From contig CADBEB010000017.1 in assembly GCA_902793605.1 (NCBI GenBank), forward strand, positions 4,029 through 62,757: DNA of 58,729 nt, in the 5' to 3' direction. The first letter of the stretch is position 1, and every line of letters starts with the position of its first letter. Below are positions 23,354-31,348 of the stretch, one piece after another. The translations under genes were made by a program, and so were the position numbers. The notes under the pieces are model-generated. The model saw only the letters and a list, made by a program, of their open reading frames with translations, made no database searches and was not told the DNA's origin. The stretch is from an uncultured Eubacteriales bacterium (GTDB taxonomy: Bacteria; Bacillota; Clostridia; Christensenellales; Aristaeellaceae).

Positions 23354-23941
23354 GTGAAGACGAAACCGGCTGAGCAGACGGTTGAAGCGGTTATCGTTGA
23401 GCAGCCAAAGGCAGACGACCAGGCGGCAGCTAAGCGGAAGAAACACCGCCGGCGTGTACGCGCAGTTCGCTCTCTTCTTTTCCGGCTGATCGCCCTGGCG
23501 GCGGTGCTCTATGTGCTGATGTTCCACATTGTGGGGCTGACCATGATGCCGAACGGGGACATGTCCCCGCGGCTGGACACGGGTGACCTGCTGCTGTTTT
23601 ACCGGCTGGAGAGAAACATCAAGGCACAGGATATCGTGGTGATCGATAAGGAAGGCCAGCGATACGTTTGCAGGGTGGTGGCCTGCGGCGGGGATATCGT
23701 GGACGTGACGGAGGAACAAGGGCTTATCGTTAATGGGAATGCTGTCATTGAAAGCAATATCTTCCATCCGACGAAGCCCTACGAAGGAAGGGTCAGCTAT
23801 CCGGTAAAGCTGGAAACGGGAGAGTACTTCGTGATGGCGGACCTGCGGAACGGAGGAATGGACAGTCGATACTTCGGGCCGGTAAGGCTCGAAGAGATAC
23901 AAGGTGTGGTTATTACTCTGTTAAGACGCAATAACTTATGA
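23354..23941 (+). CDS. Signal-peptidase-I-like pilus assembly protein lacking the catalytic dyad (SipA type)
   Basis: A 195-residue membrane protein with the S26 signal peptidase layout. GTG 23354 is chosen because GAAAGGAGG lies eight bases upstream. A basic cytosolic N-terminus (KRKKHRRRVR) leads to one membrane helix (about residues 40-60). Conserved boxes follow: GDMSPRLDTGD, where the family has GxSMxPTLxxGD; YVCRVVACGGD, where it has YxKRVxGxPGD; and MDSRYFGPV. Thus the nucleophile Ser is Asp69 and the general-base Lys is Cys106, so peptidase activity is not expected. Streptococcal FCT pilus loci carry SipA/LepA proteins with an equivalent loss, needed for pilus polymerisation. Its place between pilin and sortase supports the same assembly role. 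The fold is certain; the role is inference. Confidence 0.88.
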   Translation: MKTKPAEQTVEAVIVEQPKADDQAAAKRKKHRRRVRAVRSLLFRLIALAAVLYVLMFHIVGLTMMPNGDMSPRLDTGDLLLFYRLERNIKAQDIVVIDKEGQRYVCRVVACGGDIVDVTEEQGLIVNGNAVIESNIFHPTKPYEGRVSYPVKLETGEYFVMADLRNGGMDSRYFGPVRLEEIQGVVITLLRRNNL

Positions 23942-23960
23942 GTAAGGGAGGGGGCTTTCC

Positions 23961-23990
23961 GCAAGGAAACGCACACGCACCGCGGCCGGT
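23961..23990. repeat. Dispersed repeat copy 1 (GCAAGGA-N9-GCACCGCGGCCGGT)
   Basis: The intergenic gap before the sortase gene contains GCAAGGA (23961-23967) and, exactly nine bases later, GCACCGCGGCCGGT (23977-23990). The same pair with the same spacing occurs at 38909-38938. The copy here is followed by more GC-rich sequence in which GCACCGCG partly recurs. It looks like a REP-type dispersed repeat. Confidence 0.65.
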
Positions 23991-24062
23991 GCCGGCCCGC
24001 GCACCGCGCGCATCAGCGCCCACTTAACCTCTTCGGACGAAACTGCTTTTTTAGGAGGATAC

Positions 24063-25370
24063 ATGGCAAGGGATCCAATGAAGGATATCCTTCAAAATCC
24101 GGTAAGGACAGCCGGGGCGACACGGAAAACCGTGGACGCTGTGCTTGCTATGTGTAAAATCGGGAATACGATGGTTTCCCTGATGTCCGGGCTGCTTGCT
24201 ACGGTGCTGATCCTCTATTCCAGCTATGTGCTGTACGACAGCTTCGCGACGGAATACCGGGCGAAGTCTTCCGCCTGGGATCTGCTGCGCTACAAGCCGT
24301 CCGTGATCGAACCGGGCAGTCCGAACGAAGGAGCGGAACAGCTGGCCGCGATTAACGGGGACTACCGGGCCTGGCTGACGATGTACGACACGACAATCGA
24401 CTACCCGGTGATGCAGGGGGCAGACGATCTTTATTACGCTTCCCATGACGTATACGGCAATGTGGCCCTGACGGGGGCAATCTATCTGGCGGCGGGGAAT
24501 TCAGCCGACCTTTCGGACACCTATAACCTGATCTACGGGCACCACATGGACAACGGGGCGATGTTCGGCGCGCTGGACAAGTATATGGAGAAAAGCTACT
24601 TCAAGCGGCATCAGACGGGCATCATCGTAGCCGGAAAGAACGCCTACGACATCACCCTGTTCGCCGCGGTGACCACGGACGCCTATGAGAGCCAGATCTA
24701 CAGCGTCGGGAACCGGAGGGGGGAAGTGATGAGCTTCCTGAGAGGTGACCGGAGCAACGACGTGGGGGTCGGTACGGAAATCAAGGTATTTGACGCGGAA
24801 GCGGCGGCGGGGGCAACGAAGATCATTGCCCTGTCCACCTGCGCGGACGCGCAGACCAACGGGCGGCTGGTGATTTTCGGGAAACTGGAGACGCATGTGA
24901 TCGATCCGGTGGTGCTGACGGTGAAGTACATGGCGGGAGAGGAAGAGATCCTGCCGAAGGTTCAGGTCGTTTATATGCCGGGAGACAACTACTACGTCGT
25001 TTCCCCGAAGATTCCCGGGTATGAGGTGGATATCGAGATCGTCAAGGGGACGATCTGGGAGGACAAGCTTGTTATCGTGCGGTACAAACCGCTGCCGAAC
25101 AAGCTGATCATCCGGTATGTCTACCTGGACGGGAAGAAGGCACATGAAACCTACGACAAGACGGTGCTGACCGGAGAGGATTACAGTATTGACAGTCCGG
25201 AGATCCCGGGATATATTGCCATGAGGATCCGAGTCGCCGGGACGAATCCGGGACGGGATGAGGAATACATGGTGATCTATGTGCCGGAGGGCACGGAGAT
25301 GGAGCCGGATCCCGATACGCCGCTGGGACTGGCAACTACCTATCTGCAGATTGGTATTTGCCTGGAGTAA
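24063..25370 (+). CDS. Class B sortase with C-terminal MucBP-like extension
   Basis: A 435-residue membrane transpeptidase that should cleave the xPTGY signals of the adhesin and pilin and join them to each other or to peptidoglycan. AGGAGGATAC precedes ATG. A membrane helix spans about 37-58. The class B core includes YPVMQG, YASHDVYGN and the catalytic set His160 (YGHHM), Cys260 (LSTC) and Arg268 (TNGRLVIFG). After the core, at about residue 275, there is a 160-residue extension with two beta repeats of MucBP style (VKYMAGEEEILPKV...IPGYEVD and IRYVYLDGKKAHETY...IPGYIA), ending in PLGLATTYLQIGICLE. Most class B sortases end soon after the Arg strand, so this surface-exposed addition is notable. 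The solute-binding protein gene starts 12 bases later. Confidence 0.92.
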   Translation: MARDPMKDILQNPVRTAGATRKTVDAVLAMCKIGNTMVSLMSGLLATVLILYSSYVLYDSFATEYRAKSSAWDLLRYKPSVIEPGSPNEGAEQLAAINGDYRAWLTMYDTTIDYPVMQGADDLYYASHDVYGNVALTGAIYLAAGNSADLSDTYNLIYGHHMDNGAMFGALDKYMEKSYFKRHQTGIIVAGKNAYDITLFAAVTTDAYESQIYSVGNRRGEVMSFLRGDRSNDVGVGTEIKVFDAEAAAGATKIIALSTCADAQTNGRLVIFGKLETHVIDPVVLTVKYMAGEEEILPKVQVVYMPGDNYYVVSPKIPGYEVDIEIVKGTIWEDKLVIVRYKPLPNKLIIRYVYLDGKKAHETYDKTVLTGEDYSIDSPEIPGYIAMRIRVAGTNPGRDEEYMVIYVPEGTEMEPDPDTPLGLATTYLQIGICLE

Positions 25371-25382
25371 GGGGGAAGGAAG

Positions 25383-27323
25383 ATGATGAAAAAGGTACTG
25401 GCGTGGCTGCTTCTTCTTTCCATTCTTATGCTGCCTTTGGGCGGACTGGCGGAAGAGAAGAACGAATGGATGGAGGACAGCCGGGAACAGCTGGTGGTCG
25501 GGAATCCGACTCCTTTACGCGGCTGCTTCTTTACCGAAATGTGGGGCGGGACGACAAGCGACCTGGACGTGCAGGATCTGCTGCATGCCTATTCGCCGGT
25601 GGTCTGGGACAAGGATCTGGTGCGGTACCGCTACGACCACAGCGTCGTCCAGAACGCAATCGCGATGAACGACAAGGACGGAAACCGGACTTACGTGCTG
25701 GTTTTCTACGAAGACCTTCAATTCTCGAACGGGGCCAGGATCACCGCATACGACTACGCGTTTTCCATCCTGCTGGGGATGGACAAGGCGGTAACGGAAT
25801 GCGGGGGGCAGACGCAGGATTACTCCTGGCTGGTCGGGAGCGACGAATACCTGAGCGGGGAATCCAGGGTGCTTTCCGGGGTTAAGGTCATCACGGACCA
25901 GATGATGCAGATACAGGTGAAGGCGGAAGCGCTGCCGTACTTTTACGAGCTGAGCCGGCTGGACATCCATCCATACCCGATCGAGGAGATCGCCCCGGGA
26001 GTGGTCGTGTTTGACGAAGGAGAGGGAATCTATCTTTCCGAGCCGCTGACAGGCGAGATGCTGAAGAAGACGGTAACCGACCGGAAGACGGGCTACCTGT
26101 CCCATCCGAAGACGGTATCCGGACCCTATACACTGAAGAGCTTTGACGGGAAAACCGCCACCTTCGAACGCAATCCGAAGTACAAGGGAAATGAAGACGG
26201 ATGGAAGCCTGAGATCCGCACGGTCCGGTATACGCTGGCGGAAAACAGGGATATGATCCGGAAACTGAAGGACGGCGAATTCGGACTGCTGAACAAGGTG
26301 ACGATGGGAGAGACCATCCGGAGCGGCCTGCGACTGCAGCGGGCGGAGAGCGGATACGACATGACCCGGTACAAACGGACAGGACTGACACTGATCCGCT
26401 ATATGGAGAACAGTATACCGGTACAGGAGCTTGCGGTACGCAAGGCGATCGCCCTGTGCTTTGACAGGGAACGGTATATCCAGGAATACGCCGGGCCTGC
26501 CGGCGTGCGGATGGACGCTTTCTGCGGGATCGGGCAATGGATGTACCGGCTGGCCAAAGGGCAGATGGTGGTTTCAGGGGAACTGGCGGAGAAGATCGGG
26601 GAAGAGGCAATCACGCTGGACGGCGTGAAGCAGTACGGATTCAGTATCGCAGAGGCAAAGAAGAAGCTCACAGACGCCGGATGGACGCTGAATGAAAACG
26701 GCGGGAGATATGAGGAAGGAGTCCGGTACAAGGAAATCAACGGCGAGCTGGTCGGACTGAAGCTGACGATGGGGATGCCGGAATCCGGGGAAGCCAGGGA
26801 CCTGCTGGAACGGTACCTGCTGCCGAACCTGGAGGAGGCTGGGATCCAGCTGGCCCTGAAGCCCGTGGACATGGAACTGATCGAAAAGAACTATGAGGGA
26901 AAGAGCACGTACGACCTGCTCTACCTGGGCGAAAACTTCTCGATCTACTTCGATACTCAGCTGATGGCGCCGGATGAGGACTACAGCGGCAACCTGACGG
27001 ACTGCCGAAGGGAACTGGCCATCATGGCACGGAAAATGGTCCGCACAGAACCGACGGACGTGGTTTCCTTCATGAAGAAATGGGTGGAACTGCAGGAGAA
27101 GATCTCGGAGACGCTGCCGGTGCTGCCGGTATACTCAAACGATTACTTTGACTTCTATACCCGGGAACTGCATCAGTACAGGATTACGGACGCGGTGACC
27201 TGGGGAGAAGCAATCGTCAGGAGCTATATGAGCGATATTGAAGAAATGGATGAAGAAGCACAGCAGAAACGCAGGGATGAAGTGACCGAACTGGAGAAGC
27301 AGTTCGACGAACAGGGGGACTGA
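25383..27323 (+). CDS. Orphan peptide-type (SBP_bac_5) extracellular solute-binding protein
   Basis: A 646-residue member of the OppA/DppA family (class C solute-binding proteins). GGGGGAAGGAAG precedes ATG 25383. A signal peptide (VLAWLLLLSILMLPLGGLAEE) has no lipobox Cys, so the mature protein should be released or held by other means. Family landmarks are the early LQFSNGARITAYDYAFSI segment (where D/Y directs the strand bearing 'G.pvTA.Dv'), SGPYTLKSFDGKTATFERNP, and KAIALCFDRERYIQEY in the second lobe. No permease or ATPase genes follow; a small membrane protein starts three bases after the stop. Position in the sortase operon suggests a job linked to the surface island, for example peptide sensing, but that is inference. 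It could instead share permeases encoded elsewhere. Confidence 0.85.
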   Translation: MMKKVLAWLLLLSILMLPLGGLAEEKNEWMEDSREQLVVGNPTPLRGCFFTEMWGGTTSDLDVQDLLHAYSPVVWDKDLVRYRYDHSVVQNAIAMNDKDGNRTYVLVFYEDLQFSNGARITAYDYAFSILLGMDKAVTECGGQTQDYSWLVGSDEYLSGESRVLSGVKVITDQMMQIQVKAEALPYFYELSRLDIHPYPIEEIAPGVVVFDEGEGIYLSEPLTGEMLKKTVTDRKTGYLSHPKTVSGPYTLKSFDGKTATFERNPKYKGNEDGWKPEIRTVRYTLAENRDMIRKLKDGEFGLLNKVTMGETIRSGLRLQRAESGYDMTRYKRTGLTLIRYMENSIPVQELAVRKAIALCFDRERYIQEYAGPAGVRMDAFCGIGQWMYRLAKGQMVVSGELAEKIGEEAITLDGVKQYGFSIAEAKKKLTDAGWTLNENGGRYEEGVRYKEINGELVGLKLTMGMPESGEARDLLERYLLPNLEEAGIQLALKPVDMELIEKNYEGKSTYDLLYLGENFSIYFDTQLMAPDEDYSGNLTDCRRELAIMARKMVRTEPTDVVSFMKKWVELQEKISETLPVLPVYSNDYFDFYTRELHQYRITDAVTWGEAIVRSYMSDIEEMDEEAQQKRRDEVTELEKQFDEQGD

Positions 27324-27326
27324 TCC

Positions 27327-27512
27327 ATGGAGAAGAAACTGACGGTGATCGGCTGCGCGATGTGGATCATCGGGTTGATTGTTGCCATTGTCGGATTGAA
27401 TCTGACAGGGGATGCAAAGACCTGGGTTTCTGTGATCGGGAATGTTGTTTTCCTGATCGGCCTCGGGATTACAGGGTATATCTGGATTAAGAAAAAGAAG
27501 GAAGAGAAATAA
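27327..27512 (+). CDS. Small two-helix membrane protein
   Basis: The 61-residue protein has two predicted membrane helices (about residues 7-25 and 33-53) joined by a short polar loop, and a very basic end (KKKKEEK), giving both termini on the inside. AGGGGGACTGATCC precedes ATG and the start lies three bases after the solute-binding protein stop, so the two are co-translated. Family unknown. It could be a membrane partner of the solute-binding protein. Confidence 0.7.
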   Translation: MEKKLTVIGCAMWIIGLIVAIVGLNLTGDAKTWVSVIGNVVFLIGLGITGYIWIKKKKEEK

Positions 27513-27520
27513 ACCGAAGA

Positions 27521-27551
27521 AAAACGCTGAGCCGCAACAGCTCAGCGTTTT
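27521..27551. terminator. Bidirectional terminator
   Basis: AAAACGCTGAGC (27521-27532) and GCTCAGCGTTTT (27540-27551) are perfect 12-bp arms around a seven-base loop, with A and T runs at either side. It separates the surface-island operon from the convergent galE operon. Confidence 0.92.
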
Positions 27552-27564
27552 TGTATCGGGTTTA

Positions 27565-28581
27565 TCAACCGTGGTAGCCCTTCGGGTTGTTGTGCTGGAA
27601 GTGGTAGGTGTCGCGGCACATGTCCTCGAGGGTCTTTTCAGCTTCCCAACCCAGGAGTTCTTTGGCTTTTGAGGGATCCGCGTAGTTCTCGGCAATGTCA
27701 CCGGGACGGCGCGGGGCGATCACGTAGGGAACCGGGACGTTGTTGACGCGGGTGAAGGTATTCACCAGATCCAGAACGGAATACCCGTGGCCGGTGCCGA
27801 GGTTGATGATCTCCGAGCCGGAATGGTCTTTTGCGTAATCGCAGGCTTTGACATGCCCCCGGGCGAGATCGACCACATGGATATAGTCCCGGACACCGGT
27901 CCCGTCAGGCGTCGGATAATCATTGCCGAAAACGGAGAGCTTTTCCAGTTCGCCGACAGCAACCTTTGCGATATAGGGCATGAGGTTATTCGGAATACCG
28001 GAGGGATCTTCCCCGATCAGGCCGGAGGAATGAGCGCCGATGGGATTGAAATAACGAAGGAGGACAACGCTCCATTCCGGATCGGCAGCAGCCTGGCCTT
28101 CCAGGATTTTCTCGATCATAAACTTTGTCCAGCCGTAGGGATTGGTACAGCCGACAGAGGGCATATCTTCCCGGTAAGGCACAACGGGCTGATTGCCATA
28201 CACGGTGGCGGAGGACGAGAAGACGATCCGCTTGACACCATGCGCCTGCATGACTTCACAAAGGGTCAGGGTGGTATCCAGGTTGTTCCGGTAATAGCGC
28301 AGCGGCTGGGCAACGCTTTCGCCGACAGCTTTCAGACCTGCGAAATGGATCACACAGTCGAAATCGTTCTCGGAGAAGATCTTGTCCAAGGCAGCTTTAT
28401 CGGAGACGTCGGCTTCGTAATGGGGAACAGGATGGCCGACGATCTTTTCGATCCGGCGGATCGCTTCAGGACAACTGTTGATGTAGTTATCGACAATCAC
28501 GGGATCGTGGCCGGCATTGCAGAGTTCAACGCAGGTGTGGGAGCCAATAAAGCCGGCTCCACCTGTCAGCAGAATTCTCAT
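27565..28581 (-). CDS. galE: UDP-glucose 4-epimerase
   Basis: This cytoplasmic enzyme interconverts UDP-glucose and UDP-galactose (and often the GlcNAc/GalNAc pair) using tightly bound NAD. The 338-residue length is typical. Landmarks in order: ILLTGGAGFIGSH (NAD loop) at the start, IHFAGLKAVGES, SSSATVYG with the catalytic Ser/Thr, NPYGWTK with the YxxxK pair, LRYFNPIGAH, and GTGVRDYIHVVDLA. AAGGGAGATTTCCT precedes the start. It is the last gene of a minus-strand operon with a sugar nucleotidyltransferase and a lipid-linked glycosyltransferase, so it supplies activated sugars for surface polysaccharide. Confidence 0.96.
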   Translation of the reverse strand: MRILLTGGAGFIGSHTCVELCNAGHDPVIVDNYINSCPEAIRRIEKIVGHPVPHYEADVSDKAALDKIFSENDFDCVIHFAGLKAVGESVAQPLRYYRNNLDTTLTLCEVMQAHGVKRIVFSSSATVYGNQPVVPYREDMPSVGCTNPYGWTKFMIEKILEGQAAADPEWSVVLLRYFNPIGAHSSGLIGEDPSGIPNNLMPYIAKVAVGELEKLSVFGNDYPTPDGTGVRDYIHVVDLARGHVKACDYAKDHSGSEIINLGTGHGYSVLDLVNTFTRVNNVPVPYVIAPRRPGDIAENYADPSKAKELLGWEAEKTLEDMCRDTYHFQHNNPKGYHG

Positions 28582-28598
28582 AGGAAATCTCCCTTCAA

Positions 28599-29504
28599 TT
28601 AGAGTACAGGAGGATAGCTGCCGTTGTCGTGAAGCTTTTTGAGCTCGGACGCGACGTATTCCTTATCTTCCTTGTAGGTGACGCCGAACCAGACAGCGTT
28701 GGTGGACAGGACTTCCACCTGCAGGCCCTGGGTATGCATGAGATTGTCAACCAGAGCGGGGAGGAGGCATTCCTTCTTCAGCGGATCGCCGGATTCATCC
28801 TTCAGGAAGTCTGAAAGGTACTTGATCCCGGCATCGAAGAAGGAAGGCGTGAAGCCCCACATGTTCATGGAAACAAGAGCATCGGGATCCAGAATGACAC
28901 CGTTGGGATCATCGTGAATGTCGCGGATGGTACCGTCCGGGAAGGGCAGGATGCTGTAGGTTTCAACGACCTTCACCAGATGGCCGGTTTCGTCTTTCGT
29001 GCAGATGCCGCGGGTCACGTGGCCGTTCTTGGAAATGGTATTCTTCAGATAATAGGCGACCATGGAAGCCTTGTTCTCTTCATTCGCGATGCGGTGCAGG
29101 CAGTCGGCCATCGCCTTGAAGGCATCCTTACCGTAGTAATCGTCCGCGTTGATAACGGCAAACGGCTCATGAATCTTATCTTTCGCACAAACGACAGCAT
29201 GGACCGTTCCATAAGGCTTTGTCCGGTCAGCCGGCGGGACGAAACCGTCGGGCAGGGTATCATATTCCTGGAAAGCGTAGGCCACTTCGACTTTCTTCGC
29301 GATCTTGTCACCGATCATTTCACGGAAGGTATCGGCCATGCTCTTGCGGATGACAAAGACGACCTTGTCAAAGCCGGCTTCCACCGCGTCATAAATGGAA
29401 TACTCCATCAGGATCTCACCGTTGGGGCCGATTCTGTCAATCTGCTTGTTGCCGCCATACCGGGATCCCAAACCTGCGGCCATGATAAGAAGTGTTGTGT
29501 TCAT
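28599..29504 (-). CDS. Sugar-phosphate nucleotidyltransferase
   Basis: A 301-residue NTP-transferase-fold enzyme expected to make an NDP-sugar from a sugar 1-phosphate and NTP. The signature loop AAGLGSRYGGNKQ at residues 9-21 is the nucleotide-binding motif of GlmU/RmlA-type enzymes; KPYGTVHAVVCAKD and FAVINADDYYGKDAF provide the base-binding and metal-binding (Asp-Asp) segments. GGAGGTAAGCATCA precedes ATG, and galE starts 17 bases beyond its stop. Whether it uses UTP with glucose 1-phosphate (GalU-like, which would fit galE) or another pair cannot be decided here. Confidence 0.88.
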   Translation of the reverse strand: MNTTLLIMAAGLGSRYGGNKQIDRIGPNGEILMEYSIYDAVEAGFDKVVFVIRKSMADTFREMIGDKIAKKVEVAYAFQEYDTLPDGFVPPADRTKPYGTVHAVVCAKDKIHEPFAVINADDYYGKDAFKAMADCLHRIANEENKASMVAYYLKNTISKNGHVTRGICTKDETGHLVKVVETYSILPFPDGTIRDIHDDPNGVILDPDALVSMNMWGFTPSFFDAGIKYLSDFLKDESGDPLKKECLLPALVDNLMHTQGLQVEVLSTNAVWFGVTYKEDKEYVASELKKLHDNGSYPPVL

Positions 29505-29520
29505 TGATGCTTACCTCCAT

Positions 29521-31155
29521 TCACCTATTGATATCAGATAGTTTTTCGACGCCCTGAGTCTTTACACTCCGGGTGATCATATCCTGAGGCGGGGTATACT
29601 TGTATCCCCGGACCGGATTGACTTGCTGACGCGCCGCCTTTTCGCCGGTTTCAGGCGGCGTATTGACGTTATGATATCCACGAACTACGGGATCCTCCCG
29701 GATGACTGTCTGAGACTGTGTGCTGAATTTCTGGAATCCGCGGGTGGCGCCTTTTTTCAGGGCTGCCTGGCGGGCTGTCTCACCCGGTGAACGCTGGAAT
29801 CCCTGGGTCGAATCCGGCTTCAGCAGAACCGTAAACGTGCGGAGGATCAGCTTTACATCCAGCCAGATCGAGAAGCTCTCAATATACATCATATCGAGCA
29901 TCAGCTTGTCCTCAGCGGATGTGTTGTAGCGTCCTTCAATCTGGGCATAACCGGTTAAGCCGGCTTTCATCTTTTCCCGGTAAACGAAGGCCGGCAGTTT
30001 GGTCTTGTACCGGGCGACGTTGGCCATCATTTCAGGCCGGGGCCCGACAACGGACATATCACCGACAAGGATATTATAGAACTGGGGGAGCTCATCCAGG
30101 CGGTAGCGGCGGAGGAAAGAACCGATCTTGGTGATCCTGGGGTCATTCTCCGCAACGGAAACCTGGATGTCGTTCTGGCTGCTGTTGGGAGCCATGGTCC
30201 TGAACTTCCTGATGATGAAGGTGCGTCCGTTTGCCGTCACGCGGGGCTGGGTGAAAATGGCAGGGCCGCCGTCTTCCGCTCTGATCAGGATCGAGATAAT
30301 CAGGAGAAGGGGAGAGAGGAGTACGAGGGCCAGGACAGAGAGGACGATATCACCGAAACGCTTTACGAAGCGCTGGAAGACAGTGATCTTATTATACTCC
30401 ATGGCAAGGAAGGCAGCGTCATCAACGATGGCGGGACGCGCATTACAGAGCATGATATCTTCCAGCTGCGCCTTGCTCATGACGTCCTTCCGGTCATTGT
30501 AACAGATTTTCAGGAGGGCAAACTTTGCACCTTCGGGAACATTGCCGAGGAAGATCACATCCGCGTTCTTGATCCGGCGGTCCAGATCCGGCACATTATA
30601 AAGAACAACATCATCCACCCGCCACTGGAGATAATAGCGCCCGATTTTCTGCCGCATATCCGCCTCCTGGGAAGGAGACCCGAGGATGACCAGGCAACTG
30701 CGAGGCGGGGTAAAGTTGAAATAAATCTGATTGCCAATGCGGACAAAGAGCACGATGATCAGGATCTGAAGCAGGATACAGAGGAGGAGACACAGCAAGT
30801 CCGGCCCGAAAAGGATCAGACGCTGATTATTGCTCTCGTTCACGTTCATGATCTGGAGCTGCAGATAGGTCACCAGGTCAGTGATTACCGTGCTGCCGAT
30901 CAGGGCGGAAATCACCGGCTTATTCTTTTTCCGTCCCACGTCAAACCCGCCATATACAGCGTGCATGGCGATGGTCATGGCAGTAAAGGTCAGCAGAGTG
31001 GTAGCCAGGGTACGGTTGATGATCCGCAGGAACACATTGTTGATCGAAAGACACAGAAAAAAAGTAACCCCGAGGAGAATATAAAGACCAACCGACATGA
31101 CGCCGATCAGGATGTCTGTTTTTGTCTGATGAGATGAACGAGTCCGAGAAGCCAA
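29521..31155 (-). CDS. Polyprenyl glycosylphosphotransferase (WcaJ/WbaP type) with repeat tail
   Basis: A 544-residue integral membrane enzyme that should start exopolysaccharide or glycan assembly by moving a sugar phosphate onto undecaprenyl phosphate. TTG 31155 is preferred because GGAGGGG lies six bases upstream; an ATG five codons earlier has no ribosome binding site. Four or so membrane helices occupy residues 15-140, a degenerate CoA-like middle follows, then the transferase domain (about 265-440) with KRFGDIVLS, IRKFRTM, RRYRLDELPQF, MSVVGPRPE and GLTGYAQIEGR. Beyond it a 100-residue polar tail carries four units TQGFQ, TRGFQ, VRGYH and VRGYK, the last two followed by TPP; such a tail is not usual. 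It is first in the operon with the nucleotidyltransferase and galE. Confidence 0.92.
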   Translation of the reverse strand: MASRTRSSHQTKTDILIGVMSVGLYILLGVTFFLCLSINNVFLRIINRTLATTLLTFTAMTIAMHAVYGGFDVGRKKNKPVISALIGSTVITDLVTYLQLQIMNVNESNNQRLILFGPDLLCLLLCILLQILIIVLFVRIGNQIYFNFTPPRSCLVILGSPSQEADMRQKIGRYYLQWRVDDVVLYNVPDLDRRIKNADVIFLGNVPEGAKFALLKICYNDRKDVMSKAQLEDIMLCNARPAIVDDAAFLAMEYNKITVFQRFVKRFGDIVLSVLALVLLSPLLLIISILIRAEDGGPAIFTQPRVTANGRTFIIRKFRTMAPNSSQNDIQVSVAENDPRITKIGSFLRRYRLDELPQFYNILVGDMSVVGPRPEMMANVARYKTKLPAFVYREKMKAGLTGYAQIEGRYNTSAEDKLMLDMMYIESFSIWLDVKLILRTFTVLLKPDSTQGFQRSPGETARQAALKKGATRGFQKFSTQSQTVIREDPVVRGYHNVNTPPETGEKAARQQVNPVRGYKYTPPQDMITRSVKTQGVEKLSDINR

Positions 31156-31233
31156 CCGGAACCCCTCCATTTCTCAAAAAACTACATTATATTATCATAG
31201 GCCTGAAGTGAGTGTCAATTGCGGAAAAAAGAG

Positions 31234-31262
31234 TTTACAACTTCCATTAAGAATGATAAAAT
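31234..31262 (+). promoter_or_regulatory. Promoter of the Gln/Tyr/Pro-rich protein gene
   Basis: TTTACA (31234-31239), a 17-base spacer and TAAAAT (31257-31262) make a near-consensus sigma-A promoter for the gene starting at 31349. Confidence 0.75.
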
Positions 31263-31275
31263 TTTATATTGAGTT

Positions 31276-31294
31276 ATTATCGGATTCCGATAAT
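31276..31294. promoter_or_regulatory. Perfect 19-bp palindrome, candidate operator
   Basis: ATTATCGGATTCCGATAAT has perfect 9-bp arms around one central base. It begins 14 bases after the -10 box, at or just past the transcription start, an ideal repressor site. No regulator gene is adjacent. Confidence 0.6.
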
Positions 31295-31348
31295 GATTCA
31301 TGCAGTCGGATTCCCGGAGGTCGGGACCCGGCAGAAAGGGAAGAATCC

